In this document: in pieces, positions 34,332-43,021 of the stretch
How the letters are laid out: the number at the start of each line of letters is the position of its first letter
Numbering within the stretch: the stretch's first letter is position 1
The notes under the pieces: generated by a model
What the model was told of the DNA's origin: nothing
Database searches by the model: none
The model's input: the letters and a program-made list of their open reading frames with translations, nothing else
Position numbers and translations under genes: made by a program
NCBI GenBank assembly: GCA_964607245.1
Contig: CAZSIB010000003.1
Location: 57,984 to 121,983, forward strand
DNA: 64,000 nucleotides
Origin: CAZLPZ01 sp964607245
GTDB lineage: Bacteria; Pseudomonadota; Alphaproteobacteria; Micavibrionales; Micavibrionaceae
Reading direction: 5' to 3'

Positions 34332-34358
34332 TGTCATCCCGGCGACGGCGGGGATCCA
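34332..34358. repeat. Dispersed palindromic repeat, copy 5
   Basis: TGTCATCCCGGCGACGGCGGGGATCCA keeps the TGTCAT and GATCCA flanks with an imperfect inner stem. It lies 14 bases after the fabD stop and just before the inserted GIY-YIG gene. Confidence 0.7.
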
Positions 34359-34392
34359 TTCGTAAGTAAAAACATGAATTTGGAATTATTAT

Positions 34393-35001
34393 ATGAATGA
34401 AATTGTCTATATCCTCATCAATCCAGCAATGCCTGGTTATACAAAAATAGGCCGCACAACGAATCTTGAACAACGAATCCGTAGTTTAGATACAACATCT
34501 ATACCTCTTCCATTTGAATGCTTTTATGCAGCAACGGTTAAAGATGCTGTTTTTGTCGAACGTAAACTACACGATGCCTTTAGCGACCATCGAGTAAGAT
34601 CAAGTCGAGAGTTTTTTGAACTATCTCCTGAACGTGTAGTTGCAGCATTAGAACTTGCAGAAATTGAAAATGTGACTCCCAACCAAGATTTTGTCGAAAC
34701 GCAAGAAGATAGGATCGCTCTTAATAAGGCAAAAGAGAGAAGAAGAGCTTTTAATTTTGAAATGGTTCAGATTCCAGTAGGCGCCATTCTAACCTTCTCT
34801 CGTGATGCAGCAATTACATGCCGTGTTTTAGACAAGAAAAATGTCGAATTCGAGGGCCATGTAACTAGTTTATCTGCATCTGCAGCAACAATTCTTCAGC
34901 GTCTGGGATGGAAAATCAGTGCAGTTCAAGGCCCGTTATACTGGGAATACGAAGGGGAAATCTTGGAAGAACGCCGTAAAAGGCTTGAAGAAGCTATATA
35001 A
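34393..35001 (+). CDS. GIY-YIG / T5orf172-type nuclease-domain protein
   Basis: The product has 202 residues. The N-terminal 80 residues fit the T5orf172/Mug113 branch of GIY-YIG nucleases: VYILINPAMPGYTKIGRTT (the GIY/YIG-equivalent with KIGRT), LEQRIRSLD, the Glu-containing VERKLHDAF and REFFELSPE. The C-terminal 120 residues, with GAILTFSRDAAITCRVLDKKNVEFEGH, recall restriction-associated modules that sense or bind DNA. The gene is clearly AT-rich compared with fabD and fabG and has no obvious ribosome site. A role in phage defence or mobility is possible but not shown. Confidence 0.82.
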   Translation: MNEIVYILINPAMPGYTKIGRTTNLEQRIRSLDTTSIPLPFECFYAATVKDAVFVERKLHDAFSDHRVRSSREFFELSPERVVAALELAEIENVTPNQDFVETQEDRIALNKAKERRRAFNFEMVQIPVGAILTFSRDAAITCRVLDKKNVEFEGHVTSLSASAATILQRLGWKISAVQGPLYWEYEGEILEERRKRLEEAI

Positions 35002-35069
35002 TGCCAGTGCTTTTTTCTTCACAAAACAAATTACTAAAGATACGCTTATAAAATAAGAAAGGAACCATC

Positions 35070-35813
35070 ATGCATCTCTTTAATCTCACCGGGAAATGTG
35101 CCCTTGTCACGGGGGCCACGGGCGGCATTGGCGCCAGCATCGCGCGCACGCTCCACCATCAAGGCGCGGTCGTCGCGATATCCGGACGGAACGCCGACAA
35201 ATTAAATGAACTTGCCGCCGAACTCAAAGACCGCGTGCACATCGTCGCGGCGGATCTCTCCAGTGCATCTGCCGCCGATGACCTTGTGAAAGCAGCCGAA
35301 GCCGCGATGGGCCAGATTGATATTCTGGTGAACAACGCTGGCCTCACGCGCGATAATCTCTCGATGCGGATGAAGGATGACGAATGGCAAAACGTTCTGG
35401 ATGTGAACCTGACCGTGCCGTTTAAACTGGCCCAAGGCGTGCAGCGCGGCATGATGAAACGCCGGTGGGGCCGCATTATCAACATTGCCTCGGTCGTGGG
35501 TGTCACGGGAAACCCGGGACAGTGTAATTACGTGGCATCAAAAGCTGGGATGATCGGATGGTCCAAAGCGATGGCAGCCGAAATCGCCTCGCGCAACATT
35601 ACCGTGAACTGCATCGCGCCGGGATTCATTGCGACCAGCATGACTGAGGTCTTGACCGATGATCAAAAAGCCAAGATCAGTGCGACAATTCCGATGGGCC
35701 GTATGGGTACGGCAGATGATATTGCGGCGGCGGCACTTTACCTTGCGTCAAACGAATCCGCCTATGTTACCGGCGCGACAATTCATGTGAATGGCGGCAT
35801 GGCGATGATTTAA
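35070..35813 (+). CDS. fabG: 3-oxoacyl-ACP reductase FabG
   Basis: FabG reduces 3-oxoacyl-ACP with NADPH. The 247-residue short-chain dehydrogenase has the cofactor loop TGATGGIGASIA, the NNAG motif, and the catalytic Ser-141, Tyr-154 and Lys-158 (YVASK). The IAPGFIATSMTEVL stretch and the ending VNGGMAMI are typical. AAAGGAA precedes the ATG. In most relatives acpP and fabF follow; here a lipoprotein gene on the opposite strand follows instead. Confidence 0.96.
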   Translation: MHLFNLTGKCALVTGATGGIGASIARTLHHQGAVVAISGRNADKLNELAAELKDRVHIVAADLSSASAADDLVKAAEAAMGQIDILVNNAGLTRDNLSMRMKDDEWQNVLDVNLTVPFKLAQGVQRGMMKRRWGRIINIASVVGVTGNPGQCNYVASKAGMIGWSKAMAAEIASRNITVNCIAPGFIATSMTEVLTDDQKAKISATIPMGRMGTADDIAAAALYLASNESAYVTGATIHVNGGMAMI

Positions 35814-35873
35814 GGATAGGTGTATCGCCGAGCCTACACACAAGCCGGATCTAGTCGTATGAGCCAGAAAGGA

Positions 35874-36338
35874 TTAAACAGATATCGACGGGACAGGTCT
35901 GTCCATCGAATTTGGATAGGTCACCGGTTCTTTTGTTCCTGGTCTTTCTGCACAATTTAATTCTTTTGCCTGCTTCTGGAACCTTGCCAAATTTTGCACC
36001 GCCATGGCGGCAGCAAAAAGGTCTTTATCATCATCCGTTAATGCCGCGCGCGCAGTACGATCGAGCGTAAACGCCGCTATTCGGGCAAAGGAACAACGTT
36101 CCGCAATGGATTTCGGGGTCCCGGCATCTAACAATTCCTGCCCTTGAATAGCCAGGATCGCCGCCTGAACATCCGGCCACCCATCGCGATCGATCAATTG
36201 CTGGGCCTGGGATTCAAGATGATCCCTCATCGCCTCTTCTCGAACAGGATCATACCGATCAACTTCCGGCACCTCCGGCGGGTTTCCCGAGCACCCCGCC
36301 AAAATCGCCACCGCAATAAATCCGCGCCGAAGAGTCAT
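35874..36338 (-). CDS. Lipoprotein of unknown function
   Basis: The product has 154 residues. A short signal peptide with lipobox LAGC (MTLRRGFIAVAILAGCSG) implies a mature lipoprotein starting at Cys-16, followed by Pro-rich and helical sequence with no known domain. Two more cysteines (CSFARIA and LNCAERPG) could pair. AATAGGAG precedes the ATG. It is a single gene converging on fabG. Confidence 0.7.
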   Translation of the reverse strand: MTLRRGFIAVAILAGCSGNPPEVPEVDRYDPVREEAMRDHLESQAQQLIDRDGWPDVQAAILAIQGQELLDAGTPKSIAERCSFARIAAFTLDRTARAALTDDDKDLFAAAMAVQNLARFQKQAKELNCAERPGTKEPVTYPNSMDRPVPSISV

Positions 36339-36424
36339 TATGATTATTCTCCTATTATTATTTTATCCCATATCCTAATCAAAAAGGCGAAGATATGTCA
36401 ATCAATATAACAGGGATTATTTAC

Positions 36425-39400
36425 CTATTTCTTGACCGGATCCTGGGGCGCGTTTTCGAAAAAAATCTTGCGCAAAATCCCCGGAGTCAAGACCGATAAA
36501 GGATTAATGCTTGTTTTTGGGGCATCCGACGGGCCTTTGATTTGATAGGTGGCGGCAAAGAGGGCGCTTCCCTTTCCGCCCGTCAAAATCTGCCCAAGAA
36601 GGGGAATGTTGCTCGCAAACGTATTTAACCCGGATACAGGGATAATCGTCCCGTTAATTTCAACGCTGCCGCGCCGCCGATCATAAATCCCATCAAAGGT
36701 CAGGCCCAACGCCGATCCCGATGTTCGCCCTTCACGAAAACTCATGAGATCTAAATTGGGACGACGCAGCCAGGCAAAACCGGATTCCAAGCGTTCAAAC
36801 CCGATGCCTTTATTCGAAAGCTGTTCGTTAATACCGTCTGGGCTCATCACACCCAGTAATTGAGCAAGGACAGGAGCCTTCACAACTGAAAAATTCTCGA
36901 TAATCAAGTCACCTTTCACATCGCGGTTATTATTTCCGATAGGCGATCCTTTGATCCGCAAATCTCCCGCAATCATGTTCGGATAAATATCCATCGCGCG
37001 TAAAAATGCCCCGGCATCCCGTGCGCTTAAATCGAGAGTCATTCGGCCTTGCGCATCGGGGACATAACGGATCGTCGTTGCCCCCGCCCCTGCCGTCCCA
37101 ATCAGTTTCAGTTGTTCAAGATCCATACGGCTATTTAATTCAACCGCCAAATCCGCCTTACGCAGAGGGTCTTTTCCGGCAAGTTTCAATTCATCCACCT
37201 GGGCCGAAAGACGGAGCGCGGGCCCCGCCGTATGATCGTTCCGCGCACTCAAGTAAGGCGATAGATCAAGGCGCGCCCCTGTAACCTGAATCTCCATTTT
37301 CTCTGGCAACCGCCGATAAAGAACACGCGCACGACTCTTCCCCCATGCAAAGTCTGGCAACGTTGCACGCGTGACGTTCAGCGCCTCGTCGATCTTTCCA
37401 AATTCAAGCGATCCGTTTTGAACATCGAGATTTGGACCAGAGATTGTTAAGCCTCGCGCTTCAATCGGCAATCCGTTCTTGATCTTCAGGTCTAATAAAG
37501 CGTTCGCCTTAAGCCCCGGGGCCTTTTCATACCGCAAGGCATCAAAGAAAATACGCGTTCCCGTGAGATCCGCCGCAATTTTTACGTTTTCGACGCCCTC
37601 CGCATGTTCTGTATAGGTCACATCGGCGACAACCGTCCCTTGTAGAAAATCAAGATCCGCCCCAAACGCCGTACGGAGCGCCGCGTCCGAATCAACATAT
37701 GCGGTGATCGATAAAACGGGGTCTTGTCCCACGCGCTCAATCGGGCGTTTGACATCCAATTTGATAGGACGACCCGCAAGCGCCCCCGACCCCGAAAAAG
37801 AAATTTTTCCGTCCACGACCCGCAAATCATAAGGGCCCCCACTTAAGGTCTGGCCTTTTGTGATTTTGGGCAGCACAAGATCGTCAAGCCGCGCCGCGAC
37901 GTCCACATCGATTTGGTCTACCTGCAAATCTTGAACCGTGGGGAAATTTAATTTGATGTGATACGCGCCCTGCCCGCGCGCCGCATCAGGTGCAACGGGC
38001 AACACATCCCCCAAAAGAATCGGATCCAGGGTTATATACTGAAGAACTGTTCTGACTGGGCCGTCCAGATTTAAATCCAGTTCCGCATGCCCTGCCCCTT
38101 TCTTTGAAAGATCGTGAATAGAGATCTGGCTTTCTTTCACTCGTAAATCACGAATTTGCGCGGATTCAATATTAAGAGACAAAATATCTTGTTGATAGGT
38201 GCCATGACCCCGCGCACCCGTCACTGGATAAAGCGGTGCGTGATAATCCGCATCGAGTGTATCAAAGGAAAATTCTGCACGCGGCTGCATCGCCAAGAAG
38301 GTCAATTGCCGGGTTTTGCGACCCATCCATAACGGCACATGAAGGTTTAGTTTTTGAATAATCCCTTTCGAGAGTTTATGTGTGATCCATCGCCCCGCCT
38401 CTGTATTTTTTTGATCCTCCGGCCAAAGAGTCCGAACTGTATCAAGCGGAACTTGATCAACCATCAAATCAATGCCACCTGTGTAATTCCCGGATGAATC
38501 GGGACGCATGATACCGGTCGCACGCACAGGAATATCCGCAAGGCGAAATGCCAGATCATTTAATTTTAGCGCGGCATCTTTTTGATCATAGGCGAGATCA
38601 ATCCGCAGCCCTTGAACCGATAAATCTGTCCCCACCAGATCGCGTGTGTCGACAGCTCCTTCTGTTGCAACCGCATTCAAAGATAGTTCTGTTAGGGATG
38701 GATCCTTGAGTTTCCCTTGAAGAGAAAACGCGCCCGTCAACGGCAAGCGTTGATGCCGCAAGAAATCAATACCAAAGAATCGTCCCGCAAACATCGAGAG
38801 CGCGAAATCCCGAAACTGACTGTTGATCACCAACCGATCACCCGCACGATGATAGGTTGCAAGAAGCGAAAATTGCTGCCCTTTTGGTAATCCAATATCC
38901 ACCTTGCCGTACACGCCAATATCCAAGGCACGGAAAGACAAATTCACGTTATTCAAACGCCACGTCATGCCTTGGGTTGCGTCCGCCATGCGCACCCGTG
39001 CCCGCGCAATCGAAATTTCGTTCACATGTGAAAAAGCACCGTATCCTTGGGGAACGCGACCCGATAAAAAGTCAGAAAAAGCAGCGGTCATCGCATTTTT
39101 TTCGGGATGGTCCGAGGCCTTAAGATCGTTCGCTTGAATCAAGGAAAACGTCACCCGAGAATCGGTGCCGCGCTCAAATAAAATGGTTGGTTCATAAAGA
39201 ATCAATCGTTCGGGGCGAATACGCCCAATCAACAGTGGGGCCTTGGCGAGTGCCAAAGCCACATCATGGATCGCCAACACAGATTCCCCATTTTGACGGA
39301 TATCCAGGCCGCGTAAACGTAGTTCAATAGGCCCAGAAATGTGTGGCCAGCGTAACGTCGCCTGCTCCACCCGCATCTCAACCGATTCACCACGCTCAGA

Positions 39401-39580
39401 AAGCGCACGTTCAACATAAGGTCGCATAAATTCAAGATCAATGGGACCTTGGGATAGACGATAGAGACCATACGTAACGGCACCTGCGAGGATGACGGCC
39501 AGAATCACCATAACCTCAAGCGCAATAATAACACCACGCGGCAACGCGCTGATATAGCGGTGCAGCGGTGTTGCCGTCAT
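36425..39580 (-). CDS. AsmA/YhdP-type giant envelope protein
   Basis: This 1051-residue protein has one N-terminal membrane helix (about 15-43) and a very long periplasmic beta-rich region, the plan of AsmA-like and YhdP proteins. Those form bridges thought to move phospholipid to the outer membrane. The DUF3971-type opening (RPYVERALSERG ... LRLRGLDIRQNG) and the C-terminal AsmA part (GDLRIKGSP ... SNIPLLGQIL) fit the family; GKGSALFAATYQIKG and DPV endings are characteristic. GAGG lies at the end of the preceding gene, four bases upstream, so the two form an operon. Confident as family, not as a specific member. Confidence 0.88.
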   Translation of the reverse strand: MTATPLHRYISALPRGVIIALEVMVILAVILAGAVTYGLYRLSQGPIDLEFMRPYVERALSERGESVEMRVEQATLRWPHISGPIELRLRGLDIRQNGESVLAIHDVALALAKAPLLIGRIRPERLILYEPTILFERGTDSRVTFSLIQANDLKASDHPEKNAMTAAFSDFLSGRVPQGYGAFSHVNEISIARARVRMADATQGMTWRLNNVNLSFRALDIGVYGKVDIGLPKGQQFSLLATYHRAGDRLVINSQFRDFALSMFAGRFFGIDFLRHQRLPLTGAFSLQGKLKDPSLTELSLNAVATEGAVDTRDLVGTDLSVQGLRIDLAYDQKDAALKLNDLAFRLADIPVRATGIMRPDSSGNYTGGIDLMVDQVPLDTVRTLWPEDQKNTEAGRWITHKLSKGIIQKLNLHVPLWMGRKTRQLTFLAMQPRAEFSFDTLDADYHAPLYPVTGARGHGTYQQDILSLNIESAQIRDLRVKESQISIHDLSKKGAGHAELDLNLDGPVRTVLQYITLDPILLGDVLPVAPDAARGQGAYHIKLNFPTVQDLQVDQIDVDVAARLDDLVLPKITKGQTLSGGPYDLRVVDGKISFSGSGALAGRPIKLDVKRPIERVGQDPVLSITAYVDSDAALRTAFGADLDFLQGTVVADVTYTEHAEGVENVKIAADLTGTRIFFDALRYEKAPGLKANALLDLKIKNGLPIEARGLTISGPNLDVQNGSLEFGKIDEALNVTRATLPDFAWGKSRARVLYRRLPEKMEIQVTGARLDLSPYLSARNDHTAGPALRLSAQVDELKLAGKDPLRKADLAVELNSRMDLEQLKLIGTAGAGATTIRYVPDAQGRMTLDLSARDAGAFLRAMDIYPNMIAGDLRIKGSPIGNNNRDVKGDLIIENFSVVKAPVLAQLLGVMSPDGINEQLSNKGIGFERLESGFAWLRRPNLDLMSFREGRTSGSALGLTFDGIYDRRRGSVEINGTIIPVSGLNTFASNIPLLGQILTGGKGSALFAATYQIKGPSDAPKTSINPLSVLTPGILRKIFFENAPQDPVKK

Positions 39581-39584
39581 CCTG

Positions 39585-42500
39585 TTATCCTCGACGCCGC
39601 GTCAGCGCCGCGCCGCCAACCATCCCCATCGCAAAGATAAATGCGGCGCCGGCCAACATACCAATAATCCGGTCGTCATCTTCTGGATCTGGTGTTTGAA
39701 TTTCATGTACACCGCCCGCAGACACACGCGCCTCAAGCGCGGCGATTTGCTCTTGTTGCTCCTGTATTGCCTTGACAATAGGCGCGGTGAGTTCGCCATA
39801 GGCCATGTGATAAGTACGATCCTTGTTTTCTTCCCGCGCAATCAGGGCCAAACCACCCGAATTTTTCTGGACAAGAGAATGTAAGCGTTCTGGTAACGCC
39901 TTTTCCGTTTCCTGCGCGATAAATCCGTAACGTAACGTCTTGTCGCCGTTATTGTACCGATAGGAAACCGGGCGCAAATGCCGAATAAAATCAAGACCCA
40001 AATCGGCATCCAAATCGGTGATATCTTTCTTCCGACGCGCATCCGAAATCCCGGTGATTGTTGTGACCTGGGCATAAATATCGGCAATCGACGTGTTCCC
40101 CAAAACAATCCGGTTACTGGCCGTTAAAACCGCGCCATTCCCCAGGGCTGTGCCATTCGTATAGGTTGCCGCATTCGCCTGGGCTTGATACCCAATGAAC
40201 GTATTATTCGACCCCGTCGTGTTCGCCGTTCCGGCGTTACCGGCATTGTATCCCAATGCTGTGTTCGATCCGCCCGACGTATTTGCAAGCAAGGCCGAAT
40301 GTCCAATCGCGGTATTACTCGTCCCCGTATTCGCACTGTGGGTTGTTGATCCACGTAAGGCCTGATATCCCAATGCTGTATTATACGTCGTTGTGGAAGT
40401 CGTTGTGCTGTTCGCATAATACATCGCCTGATACCCCACCGCTGTCGATTGATTCCCGGCTTGATTCATGCCAAGTGCCGCTTGGCCGATGGCCACATTC
40501 GAGGATCCGGTTGTGTTATTATAAAGCGCGGCGGGGGTAGTAAAAGTGATTGCTCCAATTGCCACATTCTCTGCACCGCTTGTATTTGCCCAAAGCGCCC
40601 TATTCCCAATCGCGGTATTGCTTGTCCCCGTATTACTCGCCGGTGTTATTGATCCACGCAAAGCCTCATATCCAATTGCGGTATTATAGGTTTCTGTCGG
40701 CATCGCTGTACTGTTCGCATAGAACATTGCCCCATAACCAACAGCGACATTTTGAGCCCCTGCCACATTCCGATACAAAGCGCTTCGCCCAACGGCAACA
40801 TTATACTCTCCCTCTGTATTTGATGCCATCGCACTATTTCCCAGTGCTGTATTATATCGACCCGTCGTATTTGCCGTTAATGTACTTACCCCAACAGCTA
40901 CATTCGATCCTCCACTTGTATTCACAAGAAGTGCATTATGCCCAATCGCGGTATTACTTGTCCCCGTATTCGCACTGGCCGTTGTCGAACCCATTAAGGC
41001 CTTATACCCAACGGCTGTATTAGCTGTATTGGTCAATGTTGCAGTGCTATTTGCATAATACATTGCCCGATACCCCACCGCCGTCGATTGACTTGCGGCA
41101 ACGTTCCCGGCCAACGCCCCTTGGCCAATCGCCACATTCAATGATCCGGTCGTATTCGCATAGAGCGGCGCATTCGCGCTGGCCGTCTGCGCTCCAATCG
41201 CAATATTCTCAGCTCCCGTCGTATTCGACCGCAGCGCGCTATGCCCTACGACTGTATTACTCGTTCCCGTATTCGATGCAGGTGTTACCCCTCCCATTAA
41301 AGCCTGATAGCCTACAGCTGTGTTGTACGTTGTGGTCGCCGATGATGTATTATTCGCATAATACATTGCCTGATACCCAACCACCGTTGAGCCATTCCCA
41401 GCAACGTTACTATAAAGGGCGTCATTCCCAATTGCTACATTCGTTTCCCCTATTGTATTGGAATAAAGGGCTCTCCTCCCAAGCGCCGTATTATATACCC
41501 CACTTGTATTTAGATAAAGGCTCCCAGTTCCAACACCTGTATTAAAACTTCCTATTGTGTTTGTGATAAGTGTTTCATTGCCTATCGCAACATTAGCTGA
41601 ACCAGATGTATTACTATAAAGGGAATAAGTACCGTTTGCTGTATTGGAGGAACCAGACGTAGTTGATAAAAGCGCGCTATGCCCCACTGCTGTATTACCC
41701 GTCCCCGTATTATTGGCCGGTGTCATTGAGCCACGGAGAGCTTTATAGCCCACCGCCGTATTGTAGGTAATCGCTGCCACACCACTATCGGCATAACTCA
41801 TGGCTTCATACCCAATGGCTGTGCTCCCGCTTTTCGCGATATTGGTATTAAGCGCATTATATCCCAGAGCTGTGTTATAGCCACCCGTTGTCGTCGCCGT
41901 TCCCGTCGAATCGCCCAAGAAAACGTTATAGAGCGTCGCGTAATCCGCAATCCCGTCCGATAAATCATCAATCGATGCGGCCCCACCACCGCCGGCGACA
42001 GAACCCCAATCCCACGCAAAGGTCCCGGCGGGATCGCTGTCGTAACAGACCTCTAATGTCGGCGGAGACGTGGTGGTGTTTAAACGGAGCGCCCCGTCAT
42101 TCACATTCGTTCCAGCCGCACCTGTACATTCCCCGTCCGTCAGTTCAACATCGGTCGGTAACAAAAGCCGCGCGTTATCCGCAAATTGCAAAGTTTGATC
42201 AGACGCGATCTCAACGTCTTTTGAAATTGTCGCGATACTGGGGTCGCCGGATTTTAACACCCACAAATCACCCCCTGCGGCCTGAGCCTCGGAATAAGTG
42301 AACTCAAGGATAATATCATCGGTCCCGGATGTCTTCACGACCTGGGCCGTGTCGGCCACCGCATCATCATTTGCATCGACAAACGCGTTACATGTCGTGT
42401 TAAATGTTTTATCCTTACCCGCAGACACGAGCGCGATAATCGCCTGGGTATTTGGTTTTGTGGGATGCGCAACCGACGGTTCCGCCCCGTCCAAGCGCAG

Positions 42501-42929
42501 GGCCGATGATCCGCCGCATGTGGCGTTATTGTCGGATGTCACGGTCGCTCCGGCATCCCAGACGCAATAACCGTATTCCGTGCCCCATGGGTCAATTTTT
42601 GTGGCCCCGACAGATGTGGGGATATATCCACCGCCTGTCGGGTGTGGGTTTGTGCTGGGGTCGCGGTATTCAAGGGGTTCGATAAAGTTATCGGAATCGC
42701 AGTCACCGTTCCCTGCGCCTGCGGTTTGCGTGGCCGACGTGCCGATAATCAACTGGGCCGCGACGTTCATTTGCTGTTGGGCGAAATTCACGCGCGTAAC
42801 GTTCGTGCTGGTCGTCAGAGGACCACGAATAAACTGATTCAACCCCACACCCAAAAGCGCGAGCAACGTGACGGCTGCAAAAACGCCAAGGAAAATATTA
42901 CCGCGCGCAGAAGACATTTTTGATGACAT
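39585..42929 (-). CDS. Giant repeat protein with pilin-like N-terminus and S74 intramolecular chaperone
   Basis: The product has 1114 residues. It has a hydrophobic helix at about 10-33 preceded by a basic/Gly end (SARGNIFLG) and a periplasmic-type head with Cys pairs and DPWGTEYGYC, as in pseudopilins. From about 348 to 945 many short units of the type NTAIGxxAL occur, grouped in five long repeats. From 960 an S74 chaperone-of-endosialidase domain follows (SDARRKKDI, RYGFIAQE). Its C-terminal end carries a short coiled coil and a final membrane helix (about 1088-1108). It is probably a surface stalk or adhesin whose trimerisation is assisted by the S74 domain. The length has been kept intact. 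Confidence 0.85.
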   Translation of the reverse strand: MSSKMSSARGNIFLGVFAAVTLLALLGVGLNQFIRGPLTTSTNVTRVNFAQQQMNVAAQLIIGTSATQTAGAGNGDCDSDNFIEPLEYRDPSTNPHPTGGGYIPTSVGATKIDPWGTEYGYCVWDAGATVTSDNNATCGGSSALRLDGAEPSVAHPTKPNTQAIIALVSAGKDKTFNTTCNAFVDANDDAVADTAQVVKTSGTDDIILEFTYSEAQAAGGDLWVLKSGDPSIATISKDVEIASDQTLQFADNARLLLPTDVELTDGECTGAAGTNVNDGALRLNTTTSPPTLEVCYDSDPAGTFAWDWGSVAGGGGAASIDDLSDGIADYATLYNVFLGDSTGTATTTGGYNTALGYNALNTNIAKSGSTAIGYEAMSYADSGVAAITYNTAVGYKALRGSMTPANNTGTGNTAVGHSALLSTTSGSSNTANGTYSLYSNTSGSANVAIGNETLITNTIGSFNTGVGTGSLYLNTSGVYNTALGRRALYSNTIGETNVAIGNDALYSNVAGNGSTVVGYQAMYYANNTSSATTTYNTAVGYQALMGGVTPASNTGTSNTVVGHSALRSNTTGAENIAIGAQTASANAPLYANTTGSLNVAIGQGALAGNVAASQSTAVGYRAMYYANSTATLTNTANTAVGYKALMGSTTASANTGTSNTAIGHNALLVNTSGGSNVAVGVSTLTANTTGRYNTALGNSAMASNTEGEYNVAVGRSALYRNVAGAQNVAVGYGAMFYANSTAMPTETYNTAIGYEALRGSITPASNTGTSNTAIGNRALWANTSGAENVAIGAITFTTPAALYNNTTGSSNVAIGQAALGMNQAGNQSTAVGYQAMYYANSTTTSTTTYNTALGYQALRGSTTHSANTGTSNTAIGHSALLANTSGGSNTALGYNAGNAGTANTTGSNNTFIGYQAQANAATYTNGTALGNGAVLTASNRIVLGNTSIADIYAQVTTITGISDARRKKDITDLDADLGLDFIRHLRPVSYRYNNGDKTLRYGFIAQETEKALPERLHSLVQKNSGGLALIAREENKDRTYHMAYGELTAPIVKAIQEQQEQIAALEARVSAGGVHEIQTPDPEDDDRIIGMLAGAAFIFAMGMVGGAALTRRRG
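40140..41890 (-). repeat. Coding tandem repeats of the S74 protein
   Basis: Short units of 12-15 residues with pattern (N/S)TA(V/I)GxxAL run through the region. Within them a longer cassette of about 54 residues occurs five times. It opens STAVGYQAMYYANST, continues TYNTAVGYQALRGS and ends NTGTSNTAIGHSAL. The spacing between the five copies is irregular (roughly 110 to 140 residues), with other short units between. The copies are alike but not identical, so the array is old. Confidence 0.85.
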
Positions 42930-43021
42930 GAAAGAAACCCGCCCGACAGAAAACCCCAGGCTGATAAAGAAACACCTTTTATGCTAACCCAATCCGCGCG
43001 AGATGCCAAGATAAAAGGCCG

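Noticed and set aside
40550..41545. Plus-strand open frames across the S74 repeats
   Set aside because: They arise from the repeated codons on the other strand and encode low-complexity Ser/Tyr/Leu patterns.
40140..41890. CRISPR-like repetition
   Set aside because: Units are in frame, degenerate and coding, with no constant direct repeat or unique spacers.
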